A stretch of DNA of 38,700 nucleotides from an uncultured Pelagibacteraceae bacterium (GTDB taxonomy: Bacteria; Pseudomonadota; Alphaproteobacteria; Pelagibacterales; Pelagibacteraceae): the NCBI GenBank assembly GCA_902590285.1, contig CACIWE010000006.1:1-38700 (forward strand), in the 5' to 3' direction. Positions 1-9,345 of the stretch are shown here, piece after piece. Every line of letters starts with the position of its first letter. Position 1 is the stretch's first letter. The position numbers and the translations under genes are program-made. The notes below the pieces were generated by a model. It saw only the letters and a program-made list of their open reading frames with translations. It was not told the DNA's origin and ran no database searches.

Positions 1-74
1 TACCAACCCCATTCATAGTTTGAACTACATCCTTGAAGTAAAAATAGAATAGAAATTATTTTTAAAAATTTCAC
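1..74 (-). CDS. Partial CDS: N-terminus of probable amino-acid ABC transporter permease with a lipobox-like leader (runs off window start)
   Basis: Minus strand from GTG at 74 reads MKFLKIISILFLLQGCSSNYEWGW without a stop. It lies 41 nt downstream of the SBP gene on the same strand. The YEWGW segment resembles N-termini of polar amino-acid permeases. Not in the ORF track. Confidence 0.5.
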   Translation of the reverse strand, partial: MKFLKIISILFLLQGCSSNYEWGW

Positions 75-115
75 TAATTGACTATATTTATAAATGAGAT
101 GTATTGAAACTTAAA

Positions 116-886
116 TTATAAGCTTTTAAGATCGTATTTTGCTAATAAAGTTTTAAAAAATCCAGATGATTGTTTTTTCTTAATCCAATTGCTGACGTAA
201 TCATTCCATACCTTGTCACCCTTTGGAACCATCATTGCTAAAAATGCTGGATTTTTTCCTCCATCAGGAACTATGGCTAATTGAGGATATTTAATAACTA
301 ATTTATTTGCTTCTGTTGAGCTTGTAATATTTCCATCAGCTCTTCCTGCTAAAACTTCTTGAAAGTCTCTTGCAGGAGCTTCAACTGACTGAAGTTTTGA
401 TTTTGGAAAAAATTCTTTAGCTTTTTCCTCTTGAGATGTACCTAACGTTGTAGCTATAGTTACACTTTTATTATTTAGAGACTCCCAAGTCGAAAACTTT
501 TTTAAATTCTTTTTTAAAACAAGTGGAACAGTTGCATACTTGTAATAGGTAGCAGTAAAACCAGCTACCTCAGCTCTTTTTGGTGTTTTAGTTACACTAG
601 TCGATATATCGTATCTATCAGCTGTTATCCCTGCAACAATGGTTTTCCACTCAGCAGGTACAAATTTTACTTTTACTCCTAAATCTTTAGCTAGTTCATT
701 CATCACATCAATATCAAATCCTTTATATTTGTTTGTTTTTGGATCTTTCATTGACATTGGATCCCAGTCTCCTGTTGTACCAACTCTTAATTCACCGCTT
801 TTTTTGATTGAGTCTAATTTAGATGCAGCTTGAGCACCTGTTGTTATAAGTAGTACTAATAATATTGAAAATATTTTTTTTATCAC
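116..886 (-). CDS. ABC transporter substrate-binding protein, family 3 (polar amino acid / cyclohexadienyl dehydratase-like)
   Basis: Signal peptide; [16 protein letters not shown]...[27 protein letters not shown], typical of SBP_bac_3. Confidence 0.88.
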   Translation of the reverse strand: MIKKIFSILLVLLITTGAQAASKLDSIKKSGELRVGTTGDWDPMSMKDPKTNKYKGFDIDVMNELAKDLGVKVKFVPAEWKTIVAGITADRYDISTSVTKTPKRAEVAGFTATYYKYATVPLVLKKNLKKFSTWESLNNKSVTIATTLGTSQEEKAKEFFPKSKLQSVEAPARDFQEVLAGRADGNITSSTEANKLVIKYPQLAIVPDGGKNPAFLAMMVPKGDKVWNDYVSNWIKKKQSSGFFKTLLAKYDLKSL

Positions 887-961
887 ATTCTGTTAATATC
901 TAATCTCTCTCTTTTTATCGATTTGCAATTTGACCCACTTTATCAATTTAAATCAAAAGGG

Positions 962-1006
962 TTGACTGGAGGATAGTTTATCAGCTATAAAGAACAAAAC
1001 AAGAAC
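962..1006 (+). promoter_or_regulatory. umuDC promoter with SOS (LexA) box: TTGACT-N18-TATAAA immediately followed by GAAC-N7-GAAC
   Basis: TTGACT 962-967, TATAAA 986-991, GAAC 992-995, N7, GAAC 1003-1006; umuD ATG at 1011. The alphaproteobacterial SOS box is GAAC-N7-GAAC (GTTC-N7-GTTC on the other strand). Confidence 0.75.
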
Positions 1007-1010
1007 ATTT

Positions 1011-1403
1011 ATGAAGCTAACAATACCATTTTATTTGCATAAAGTAGGAGCCGGTTTTCCTTCACCAGCCACAGATTACATCGAAGATGATATAGATTTA
1101 AATTCACACTTAATAACAAATGCACCGGCCACTTTTATTATAAGAGTCCAAGGAAAATCTATGACCAACGTTGGTATATACGATGGAGATTTATTAATAG
1201 TAGATAAAAGCTTAAACCCAAAAAATTTTTCCACGGTAATAGCAAATGTTAATGAAGAACTTGTAGTAAAAACTTTAATCAAGAGCAAAGAAACTAATTA
1301 TCTGACATCTGGGTCTAAAAATACATCAGATAGAATTAATTTAACAGATAATCCAGAAATTATAATTTGGGGAGTAGTGACATATGTCATTCATAAACAA
1401 TAG
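1011..1403 (+). CDS. umuD: UmuD-like translesion polymerase V subunit, S24 peptidase
   Basis: [18 protein letters not shown] cleavage region; [18 protein letters not shown] (Ser) and VVKTL (Lys) motifs. Confidence 0.93.
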   Translation: MKLTIPFYLHKVGAGFPSPATDYIEDDIDLNSHLITNAPATFIIRVQGKSMTNVGIYDGDLLIVDKSLNPKNFSTVIANVNEELVVKTLIKSKETNYLTSGSKNTSDRINLTDNPEIIIWGVVTYVIHKQ

Positions 1404-2661
1404 TAAGAAAAAAATTGCTCTTGTTGATTGCAATTCTTTCTACGTTTCATGCGAAAGATTATTTAATCCGAAAATAAGAAACGTGCCCGTTGTTGTACTG
1501 TCAAATAATGATGGCTGTGTAATATCAAGATCAACAGAAGCCAAAGCATTAGGAATTAAGATGGGAGAACCATATTTTAAAGTTAAAGAATTAGTTAAAA
1601 AAAACAATGTTCAAATATTTTCTTCTAACTATTCATTATACGGTGATCTATCTAGGAGGGTAATGAGAGTATTAAAAGGATTTTCAGATAAAATAGAAAT
1701 TTATTCAATAGATGAAGCATTTATAGATTTATCACACATAAAAGATGAAATGACCGAAGAATATGGGAAAAAAATTAGAGAAAGAGTTCTTAAATGGACT
1801 GGAATTCCAACAAGTGTTGGTATTTCGTGTACAAAAACTTTAAGCAAAGTTGCAAATCATGTAGCTAAAAAAAATAAAGCTGGCGTAATATTTTTAAAAA
1901 AAGATATCGATGAAATATTAAAAAAATTTAAAATTTCAGATGTATGGGGAGTAGGTCGACAACTATCAAAACTATACATTAAAAATGGAATAGATAATGC
2001 ATATAAATTAAAAAATATATCAAACACCTGGGTAAAAAAAAGTACAAATGTATTAGGCGCTAAAACAGTAATGGAGTTGAGAGGAATACCTTGCATCGAT
2101 TTAGAAACAGAGGAAACAAAAAGAAAAAGTTGTTGCGTATCAAGATCTTTTGGAAAAAAAGTTGAAAGCCTAGACAAACTAAAAGAATCTATAACAACGC
2201 ATTGCTTGAATGCGGCTGAAAAAATTAGAACAGATAAACAAACCACAAGAGCGGTGACAGTATTTATTAGAACAAGTCCTTTTGATAAAAACAGAAAGTA
2301 TTATTCAAACTCTATAACAATCGAGCTACCAGTAGATACTAATAATAGCTTAGAGCTAGTAAAAACTGCTATAAATGGATTAAATAAAATTTATAAATAT
2401 GGATATTTTTATCAAAAGGCTGGAATTATTTTATCAAAATTAAAAAATTCATCAGAAAAAGAATTAAACTTGCTGGCACCCATTTTAGAAAATAAATCAA
2501 AAACATTAATGAAAGCAATAGATTTTACTAATGCAAAATATGGACGTAACGCAATCAGTATAGCTCAAGCAGGAATAAATAATGATTGGAAAATGCGTAG
2601 AGAACATTCATCAAAAATAGATACAGCATCATTTGACTCACTACCTAAGATAAGTATATAA
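1384..2661 (+). CDS. umuC: UmuC, DNA polymerase V catalytic (Y-family) subunit
   Basis: [64 protein letters not shown]. Confidence 0.95.
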   Translation: MSFINNSKKKIALVDCNSFYVSCERLFNPKIRNVPVVVLSNNDGCVISRSTEAKALGIKMGEPYFKVKELVKKNNVQIFSSNYSLYGDLSRRVMRVLKGFSDKIEIYSIDEAFIDLSHIKDEMTEEYGKKIRERVLKWTGIPTSVGISCTKTLSKVANHVAKKNKAGVIFLKKDIDEILKKFKISDVWGVGRQLSKLYIKNGIDNAYKLKNISNTWVKKSTNVLGAKTVMELRGIPCIDLETEETKRKSCCVSRSFGKKVESLDKLKESITTHCLNAAEKIRTDKQTTRAVTVFIRTSPFDKNRKYYSNSITIELPVDTNNSLELVKTAINGLNKIYKYGYFYQKAGIILSKLKNSSEKELNLLAPILENKSKTLMKAIDFTNAKYGRNAISIAQAGINNDWKMRREHSSKIDTASFDSLPKISI

Positions 2662-2662
2662 A
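2633..2662 (+). promoter_or_regulatory. Putative promoter for the TPP-riboswitch transcript, embedded in the 3' end of umuC (TTGACT-N18-TATAAA)
   Basis: TTGACT 2633-2638, 18-nt spacer, TATAAA 2657-2662 overlapping the umuC TAA stop (2659-2661). Same -35/-10 hexamers and spacer length as the umuD promoter. Confidence 0.5.
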
Positions 2663-2665
2663 GTA

Positions 2666-2730
2666 AGCACGGGGTGTCTAGAAGACTGAGATTAAACCCG
2701 ACGAACCTGACCGGTAATTCAGTGAGGGAA
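2666..2730 (+). promoter_or_regulatory. TPP riboswitch (THI element)
   Basis: cacGGGGTGTCTAGAAGACTGAGAttaaACCCgacGAACCTGAccggtaattcagtGAGGGAA matches the THI-box core: GGGGTG, a P3 hairpin (GTCT-AGA-AGAC), CTGAGA, ACCC, GAACCTGA, GAGGGAA. Confidence 0.9.
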
Positions 2731-2732
2731 AT

Positions 2733-4181
2733 ATGGAAACAATATATTTATCAATACAATCATCATTAACAGTAACTGTTATAGTTGGCCTTTTTTTTAT
2801 CGGAATAGGATATATAAACTCAAAAAAAACTATCGATAACAGAAAATATATAATTGGAAATAGGGACGAAAATACATTTTCACTAACAACAAGTTTAGCC
2901 GCATCCGCTTTGGGAGCATGGATACTATTTGGTCCAGCCTCAGCTGCTACATGGGGAGGTTTTGGAGCAGTAATAGGATATGCATTAGGTGCGGCGACTC
3001 CAATGCTATTATTATATAATTTTGGACCTAAAATTAGAAAAGAGTTTCCAAGAGGACTTTCCTTAACAGAATTTATTAAAACACGTTTTGGCATAGGAAT
3101 ACTGAAACTAAGCTTATTTTTAATATTGTTTTATCTAGTTATTTTTTTGATAGCTGAAGTTACCGCAATAGCTTTTCTATTAAACTTTATATCTAAAACT
3201 CCATTATGGATTACAGCAGGAATAACCTTAATAATATGTTTACTTTATATTTTAAGAGGAGGGTTAAAGCTTTCAATAATAACTGACAAGTATCAATTTA
3301 TTATAATTGCAGTTCTGATATTTGCTTCTGTGATATTAATTCTAGGAAACTTAGAAATAAATAGTTTCAAACTAATACAAAAAAATTCACCAAATCTTAT
3401 AAATGGTAAATATTTACCTAATTATACAGCCGGTCTTACTTTTTTTATAGCAGTAGCTGCAACAAATTTATTTCATCAAGGAAACTGGCAAAGAGTATTT
3501 GCTGCTAAAAATAATTTAATATTAAAGAAAAGTTTAATTTATTCATCATTAATAACATTCTTGATAGTTTTATGGATGGGGTATACAGGACTTATTTCTT
3601 TTTCTCTGAATTCAAAAATAATACCAGATTTAGCTTTTTTTGAGTTAATATTATCTAACAACTATTTGTTAATTATATCAATTTTAATTTTAGCCTTGGC
3701 TTTAACATTAAGTACAATAGATACTTTAATAAACGCTATATCAAGTATTCTTATCGTAAATGGAAATCAAATTAGCAAATCATTTTTTGGGAGTTCTTTA
3801 AAAAACAAAACAAATTATGTAATTTTGATAATATGTATTTTAGTTTTTATTTTAGCATCAAAGGGATTTAGCATTTTATATTTATTTTTATTAGCTGACT
3901 TGTTTTGTTGTGCAGCAGTAGTTACAATATTTTATGGTTTTTTTAATAAGAAAATTAATTCCCGATTGTCATATTTATCTATTTTAAGTGCGTTAATTTT
4001 AGGAATATTATTTTTTCCAAGCATAGATTTTAGATCAAGTATATTAGTAGGAAATTTATTACCAATAGAATTATTTAGTTCAGTTATTACCACTAATTTA
4101 CTTTTTATTTCTTTTGGAGTAGCAATAATCACTCAACTTTTTTGCATAATATTTTATTCTTTACGAAGTTCGTTTAAATAA
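2733..4181 (+). CDS. thiV: Sodium:solute symporter family protein under TPP riboswitch; probable thiamine-precursor (HMP) transporter, ThiV-like
   Basis: About 12 hydrophobic segments; ASALGAWILFGPASAATWGGFGAVIGYALG, FHQGNWQRVFAAKN and LSTIDTLINAISSI are SSS-family features. TPP riboswitch directly upstream. Confidence 0.75.
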   Translation: METIYLSIQSSLTVTVIVGLFFIGIGYINSKKTIDNRKYIIGNRDENTFSLTTSLAASALGAWILFGPASAATWGGFGAVIGYALGAATPMLLLYNFGPKIRKEFPRGLSLTEFIKTRFGIGILKLSLFLILFYLVIFLIAEVTAIAFLLNFISKTPLWITAGITLIICLLYILRGGLKLSIITDKYQFIIIAVLIFASVILILGNLEINSFKLIQKNSPNLINGKYLPNYTAGLTFFIAVAATNLFHQGNWQRVFAAKNNLILKKSLIYSSLITFLIVLWMGYTGLISFSLNSKIIPDLAFFELILSNNYLLIISILILALALTLSTIDTLINAISSILIVNGNQISKSFFGSSLKNKTNYVILIICILVFILASKGFSILYLFLLADLFCCAAVVTIFYGFFNKKINSRLSYLSILSALILGILFFPSIDFRSSILVGNLLPIELFSSVITTNLLFISFGVAIITQLFCIIFYSLRSSFK

Positions 4182-5026
4182 ATTATTACAGCTAACCAAA
4201 TAAAAATAAACGCTATTAATTCATCTAAAATTAAAGGTTCATTAAAATAATATAATCCTAAGAAAAATTGTGCAGTTGGTGTTAGAAAAAATATCATACT
4301 TGCTGGTCCAATACCTATCAATTCAAATCCCTTTGTGTACCAAAAAAGAGGTATAAGAGTCATTAAACCTGCCCAAAATAGATAAAAGGAAAGTAATGGT
4401 TCATTAGTAGAAAAAATATTTAAATTATTATTTATAAGAAAAATAAAAAGAGTAATTGCAATAGGCGTTAGTAATAACGTTTCTATAAGCAAACCAATAT
4501 CTGAAGAAACTTTTACTTTCTTTCTAATTAAACCATATAAACTAAATGTAAGAGCTACTGTGATTCCAATCCAAGGCACCTCACCAAGTTTTATGAGAAA
4601 ATAAATCAATGCTATTATAACTAAAATGACTGAAATAATTTTATTTCGATTATACTTTTCTTTTAAAAAAATTATCCCAAGAAATACACTTAAGATTGGA
4701 AAAATATAATATCCGAGAGCAGAGTCTAGGAGATTATTTGTACTTACTGCATAAAGCCATGTAAACCAATTTATTGAAACAAGTAGACCTGTTAAAAATA
4801 AGATGAAAATGTTTATTCTATATTTTATTATTTTTTTAAATTCGCTCCATTTTGTGTAATAGGACGTAGTAATAACTAACAATAACGCTGTCCAAATTGT
4901 TCTGTGAATAGTTAATTCTAAAGGAGACGCGTAAGAGACAAATTTAAAGTAAACGACACCAATTATGCCCCACCAAAGAGAGGCTCCTACCGTGAAAGAA
5001 ATTCCTTTAAATATATTTTTCTTCAT
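4154..5026 (-). CDS. rarD: RarD/EamA-family drug-metabolite transporter
   Basis: GASLWWGIIGVVYFKFVSYASPLELTIHRTIWTALLL, NWFTWLYAVSTNNLLDSALGYYIFPILSVFLGIIFLKEK. Confidence 0.88.
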   Translation of the reverse strand: MKKNIFKGISFTVGASLWWGIIGVVYFKFVSYASPLELTIHRTIWTALLLVITTSYYTKWSEFKKIIKYRINIFILFLTGLLVSINWFTWLYAVSTNNLLDSALGYYIFPILSVFLGIIFLKEKYNRNKIISVILVIIALIYFLIKLGEVPWIGITVALTFSLYGLIRKKVKVSSDIGLLIETLLLTPIAITLFIFLINNNLNIFSTNEPLLSFYLFWAGLMTLIPLFWYTKGFELIGIGPASMIFFLTPTAQFFLGLYYFNEPLILDELIAFIFIWLAVIIYLNELRKE

Positions 5027-5093
5027 TTGACCATTTTTTTGATTGATTTATAAGGTAATTAATTAATAATTAGAACTAAATTAGCTTAGCAAA

Positions 5094-5185
5094 GGAAGAG
5101 TGGGTGAGCGGTTTAAACCAGTTGGTTGCTAACTAACCGTACGAGTAACATCGTACCGAGAGTTCGAATCTCTCCTCTTCCGCCA
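5094..5185 (+). tRNA. tRNA-Ser (anticodon GCT), CCA encoded
   Basis: Acceptor GGAAGAG...CTCTTCC with G discriminator and CCA; anticodon loop TTGCTAA; long variable arm (ACGAGTAACATCGT); T-arm GAGAGTTCGAATCTCTC. Confidence 0.95.
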
Positions 5186-5191
5186 CAAAAG

Positions 5192-7459
5192 TTAATTAAA
5201 GTAACTGTCTATTTTTACTGGTTCTTTACTCAGAATATATTTGTAGACATTAATATTTTCTAAAACTCTTTGTACGTAATTTCTTGTTTCTTCAAATCTA
5301 ATCTGCTCAATCCAGTTAATATAAGAAAGTTGTCCCTTTGATGGATCTCCATTAACTCTTCTCCATGTTTTAACTCTATTGGGTCCCGCATTGTATGCAG
5401 CAATAGCAAATGGATAAATACCATTATAATCTTCAATCAAAGAATTAAAATAATATGATCCTAATTTAATATTGTACTCAGGATCACGTGTTAAACCACT
5501 TATACTATATGGAAGTTTTGCTTGTTTAGCTACAATCTTAGCTGTGTATTTCATTAACTGCATCATTCCTCTTGCCCCAGCCCAACTATTAGCACTTTTA
5601 TCAAATTCACTTTCCTGTCTAATGATAGCCAAAATAACTTCTGAGTTAGGCATAGTTTTATTATTTATCACTTTTGGTGTAGCAATAATTGGGTAGTTAT
5701 ATTTATTATAAAATCTTTTTTCATAGGATGCTTTTTTTGAAATTTGTATTGCGAAATCATATCTTTCTAAACTAGTAGCTAAATCAGCTGCCAAAACTTC
5801 GCTACCCATATCAATATTTAAATCAGCTAAATGCTTAAAAATATCTTTTCCTAATTGTGTAGCATTGAGTTCTTTCAATAAAATTAAATGCCTAATTAAT
5901 TTATTTTTTTTAAATTCTTTTTCATATTCTTTATCAAAAAAACTTTGGTCTTCAAGCTCAAAATTTCCTCCAGGATTTATTTTATTAAATGCAAGCTGAC
6001 CATAATACGTCATTGGAAATTTAGATGCTTCAGTATAAAATTGATTTGATAATTCTGTTTCATTAAGTAATTCATACGAAGCACCTAACCAATAGGCCCC
6101 CCTAGCTAAACTAATTGGATAACCAACATTATTATAAAAATTTTGAAAATGGTTAATAGCATACTCAGGTGAATTTAAAAAAGTTAAAGCTATCCATCCG
6201 GATAACCATTCTGCTTCAGCAAAAGAGGGACCCGCAGATAACGCATGCTCACTTGAAATTTTATATGCAGTTTTATATCTTTTTTTATAAATTAAACTCC
6301 TGACTACACTCTCTCTTTGATCCCACCATTTATCTGGGCGGACCATTTGACTCTCAGTTTTTAATGAGTTTCGGTATAAAATTTCTAATGATCCATCTAG
6401 TCTCCCTCTTCGATTTCTCCATCGAAGTCTATCAAATTCTAAACCTGGATCTTCTTTTAAATATTGTGGTACTTTAGAAATAGCATTATCAACACCGTAA
6501 GAATTACTCATTAATATTTGTCTAGCATTATATAGAGCTCTTTGATCTTTCGGTAAATATTTTAACATTCGCTTAAGATCCCAATATTTTTTTTCCCAAG
6601 CTAAATAATCAGCTCTTTTTATGTGATCATCAGAGTCAATAAATTTTTTAAATTTTGCCCTGTAATATCCTAAATCATTTTTTCTTATAGTAGCCGTAAT
6701 CCAGCCTTCCTTTATTAATTCTTTTACTTTTTCAGTTCTACCCTGTTCAAGATAAGCTTCTGCTAATTTTATTTTTCCTAAACCACTAAGTGGAGGATAT
6801 TTTTCAAACCAATTAATAACAGAGGTTGGCGAGTTATTTCGTAAATAAATTTTTTCTTCAGCTAAATATCTAATTCTGTTAATCCTTGGGTAATCTTCAT
6901 TTTGTTCAATAAATTTTTTGTATTCAGCAAAAGTCGCACCATTTCTAGTTGTTTTAAGATACATCCAATTAATCAAATTTCTGAATTCTTTATCCTTTAC
7001 CTTTGCCGCACTTTTTAATGCGCTATTCCATTTTTTATCTTTAATGAATTGAATAGTTTCTTTTGCTCTATCAAAATCTTTTTGTTTTAAAATTGATGAT
7101 TTTTCAGCTGTCTCAGTTTTTGATTTGTAAATTGATGGTTTTTTCTGTGGTAATATAAAAGAACTACTCTTTTTAATTGACTCAATTTTTTTTACCTCAT
7201 TTTTTTCATCAGGATCAGGCTTCTTATCTTTAACAACTATTTCCTTTTTTTGGATAATTTCTTTTTTTTGATCTTTTTCTTGATTAATTATAGGTTTTTT
7301 TTGAGGCAAGTTACTTGAAAAGCTTTCTCCTTGGTTTTTATTAATTTTTTTAAATATCGATGGTTTTTCTTTTGGAAATAGGAATTGTGTATCCGAATAA
7401 CTATGACCTTTAGTTAAAATAAATATTATTATTACTAGACTAATTAATTTATTGGTCAT
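5192..7459 (-). CDS. slt: Soluble lytic murein transglycosylase
   Basis: C-terminal SLT domain: ILAIIRQESEFDKSANSWAGARGMMQLM...PFAIAAYNAGPNRVKTW; superhelical N-terminal region. Confidence 0.92.
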   Translation of the reverse strand: MTNKLISLVIIIFILTKGHSYSDTQFLFPKEKPSIFKKINKNQGESFSSNLPQKKPIINQEKDQKKEIIQKKEIVVKDKKPDPDEKNEVKKIESIKKSSSFILPQKKPSIYKSKTETAEKSSILKQKDFDRAKETIQFIKDKKWNSALKSAAKVKDKEFRNLINWMYLKTTRNGATFAEYKKFIEQNEDYPRINRIRYLAEEKIYLRNNSPTSVINWFEKYPPLSGLGKIKLAEAYLEQGRTEKVKELIKEGWITATIRKNDLGYYRAKFKKFIDSDDHIKRADYLAWEKKYWDLKRMLKYLPKDQRALYNARQILMSNSYGVDNAISKVPQYLKEDPGLEFDRLRWRNRRGRLDGSLEILYRNSLKTESQMVRPDKWWDQRESVVRSLIYKKRYKTAYKISSEHALSAGPSFAEAEWLSGWIALTFLNSPEYAINHFQNFYNNVGYPISLARGAYWLGASYELLNETELSNQFYTEASKFPMTYYGQLAFNKINPGGNFELEDQSFFDKEYEKEFKKNKLIRHLILLKELNATQLGKDIFKHLADLNIDMGSEVLAADLATSLERYDFAIQISKKASYEKRFYNKYNYPIIATPKVINNKTMPNSEVILAIIRQESEFDKSANSWAGARGMMQLMKYTAKIVAKQAKLPYSISGLTRDPEYNIKLGSYYFNSLIEDYNGIYPFAIAAYNAGPNRVKTWRRVNGDPSKGQLSYINWIEQIRFEETRNYVQRVLENINVYKYILSKEPVKIDSYFN

Positions 7460-7490
7460 AAGTTAAGACTTATTTATCTTATTTTGTTTT

Positions 7491-8360
7491 ATGCTTAAAG
7501 GATCAATTGTTGCTTTAATTACCCCCTTTGATGGCGATAGCCTAAGCGAGGATGCTTATGTTAAATTGATTAATTATCATTTAGAAAGTGGCACAAATGG
7601 AGTTGTACCAGGGGGAACTACTGGTGAGTCTCCCACATTATCTCATAATGAGCATAAAAGAATAATCGAAATAGCAGTAAAGGAATGTAAAGGAAAAATT
7701 CCTGTAATAGCTGGCACAGGATCTAATTCTACAGATGAGGCAATTGAGCTATCTAAGTTTGCAGAAAAAGCAGGATCTGATGCATTACTTGTTGTAACTC
7801 CATATTACAACAAACCAACTCAAGAGGGACTTTACCAGCATTATAAAAAAATAAACGATAACGTTGGAATACCAATTATTATTTATAATATTCCTTCAAG
7901 ATCAGTTATCGATATGAGAGTAGATACTATGGCTAAACTTTATGAATTAAAAAATATTAAAGGTGTAAAGGACGCGACAGGTGATTTAGACAGAGTTGAT
8001 CAGCAATTAAAATCAATGGGAAAAGAATTTATACAACTTACTGGTAATGATGATAATGCTTTAGAATTTAATAAAAGAGGTGGAGTAGGAGCGATTGGAG
8101 TAACAGCAAACGTAGCTGCAAAACTCTCTGCCGATTTTCAAAAAGCATGTAAAGAAGATATAAGTAATGCATCTGAATTAGATAAATTATTGCAACCTTT
8201 GCATACATCTTTGTTTATTGAGAGCAATCCATCGCCAGTAAAATATGCTGCTTCACTTCTAGGGATGTGTAAACCAACAGTTAGGTTACCTTTAGTCGAA
8301 GTAAGAGAAGAAACAAAAAAAAAAGTATCAGAAGCTCTTAAAGTAGCAAAGTTACTTTAA
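7491..8360 (+). CDS. dapA: 4-hydroxy-tetrahydrodipicolinate synthase
   Basis: [56 protein letters not shown]. Confidence 0.97.
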   Translation: MLKGSIVALITPFDGDSLSEDAYVKLINYHLESGTNGVVPGGTTGESPTLSHNEHKRIIEIAVKECKGKIPVIAGTGSNSTDEAIELSKFAEKAGSDALLVVTPYYNKPTQEGLYQHYKKINDNVGIPIIIYNIPSRSVIDMRVDTMAKLYELKNIKGVKDATGDLDRVDQQLKSMGKEFIQLTGNDDNALEFNKRGGVGAIGVTANVAAKLSADFQKACKEDISNASELDKLLQPLHTSLFIESNPSPVKYAASLLGMCKPTVRLPLVEVREETKKKVSEALKVAKLL

Positions 8361-8833
8361 TGAAACAAAAAATAGTACCTGGTCAAAAAATTATTTGCCT
8401 TAATCGTAAAGCGAGTTTTAATTATTTTTTTTTAGAATTGTTAGAAGCTGGAATAGTTTTAAAAGGATCAGAAGTCAAATCTTTAAGAGATGGAAAAGGT
8501 AGTATAGCCGACTCTTATGCTGTAGATAATAATGGTGAATTATATTTAATTAATTCACATATTCCTTTATATCGTCAATCTTCATACAACAATCACAATC
8601 CAAAAGGAGATAGAAAACTATTATTAAATAGAAAAGAAATAAATAAACTTATTGGTAGAATTAATCAAGATGGACTTACCTTAATTCCTACAAAATTATA
8701 TTTTCTCAAAGGAAAAGCTAAAGTTGAAATTGCTGTGGCTAAAGGAAAAAAATTATATGATAAGAGACAAGTTAAAAAAACAAGAGATTGGAATAGAGAA
8801 AAGGCAAGATTATTAAGTAAAAATAATAAATGA
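8360..8833 (+). CDS. smpB: SsrA-binding protein SmpB
   Basis: [40 protein letters not shown]...[17 protein letters not shown]. Confidence 0.97.
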   Translation: MKQKIVPGQKIICLNRKASFNYFFLELLEAGIVLKGSEVKSLRDGKGSIADSYAVDNNGELYLINSHIPLYRQSSYNNHNPKGDRKLLLNRKEINKLIGRINQDGLTLIPTKLYFLKGKAKVEIAVAKGKKLYDKRQVKKTRDWNREKARLLSKNNK

Positions 8834-9345
8834 TACATTTAAACATTGGATCAAATTTAAATTCAATACATGGATCTAGATTTAATAATATAAACATAGC
8901 TATAAATCTTTTGATAGAGTCAAAAATTAAGATTAATAAAATTTCAAATTTTTATGAAACACCATCATACCCTAATCAAAGTTTCCCAAATTTTTTAAAT
9001 GTTGGATTGATTATAAATTATAAAAATGATTATTTTGATTTGTTTAAAAAAATAAAACTTATTGAAAAAAAACTAGGAAGAATCAAAGCAAAAAAGAATG
9101 ATCCTAGAATAATAGACATCGATATAATTGATTTTAAAAATGAGATAAAAAACACAAAGGAATTAATTTTACCACATCCAAAATGTCATTTAAGAAACTT
9201 TGTTTTATACCCAATTCTACAAATAGATCCCAATTGGGTTCATCCTATTTTAAAGAAAAATACGCAGTATTTGATTAATAATTTAAGCCAAAAATCGAGG
9301 ATTGAGATTACAAGATTGCAGAAAAATGTTAATATTAAAATATGA
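8830..9345 (+). CDS. folK: 2-amino-4-hydroxy-6-hydroxymethyldihydropteridine pyrophosphokinase
   Basis: [68 protein letters not shown]. Confidence 0.93.
   Translation: MIHLNIGSNLNSIHGSRFNNINIAINLLIESKIKINKISNFYETPSYPNQSFPNFLNVGLIINYKNDYFDLFKKIKLIEKKLGRIKAKKNDPRIIDIDIIDFKNEIKNTKELILPHPKCHLRNFVLYPILQIDPNWVHPILKKNTQYLINNLSQKSRIEITRLQKNVNIKI

Noticed and set aside
639-833. Plus-strand ORF opposite the SBP gene
   Set aside because: Shadow ORF fully antisense to a well-supported family-3 SBP gene; no recognisable domain.
1857-2246. 129-aa minus ORF opposite umuC (also 1076..1288)
   Set aside because: Antisense to strongly supported umuC/umuD coding sequence; low-complexity hydrophobic translation typical of AT-rich shadow frames.
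2678-3094. 138-aa minus ORF opposite the riboswitch and thiV start
   Set aside because: Antisense to a clear symporter and TPP aptamer; no family features.
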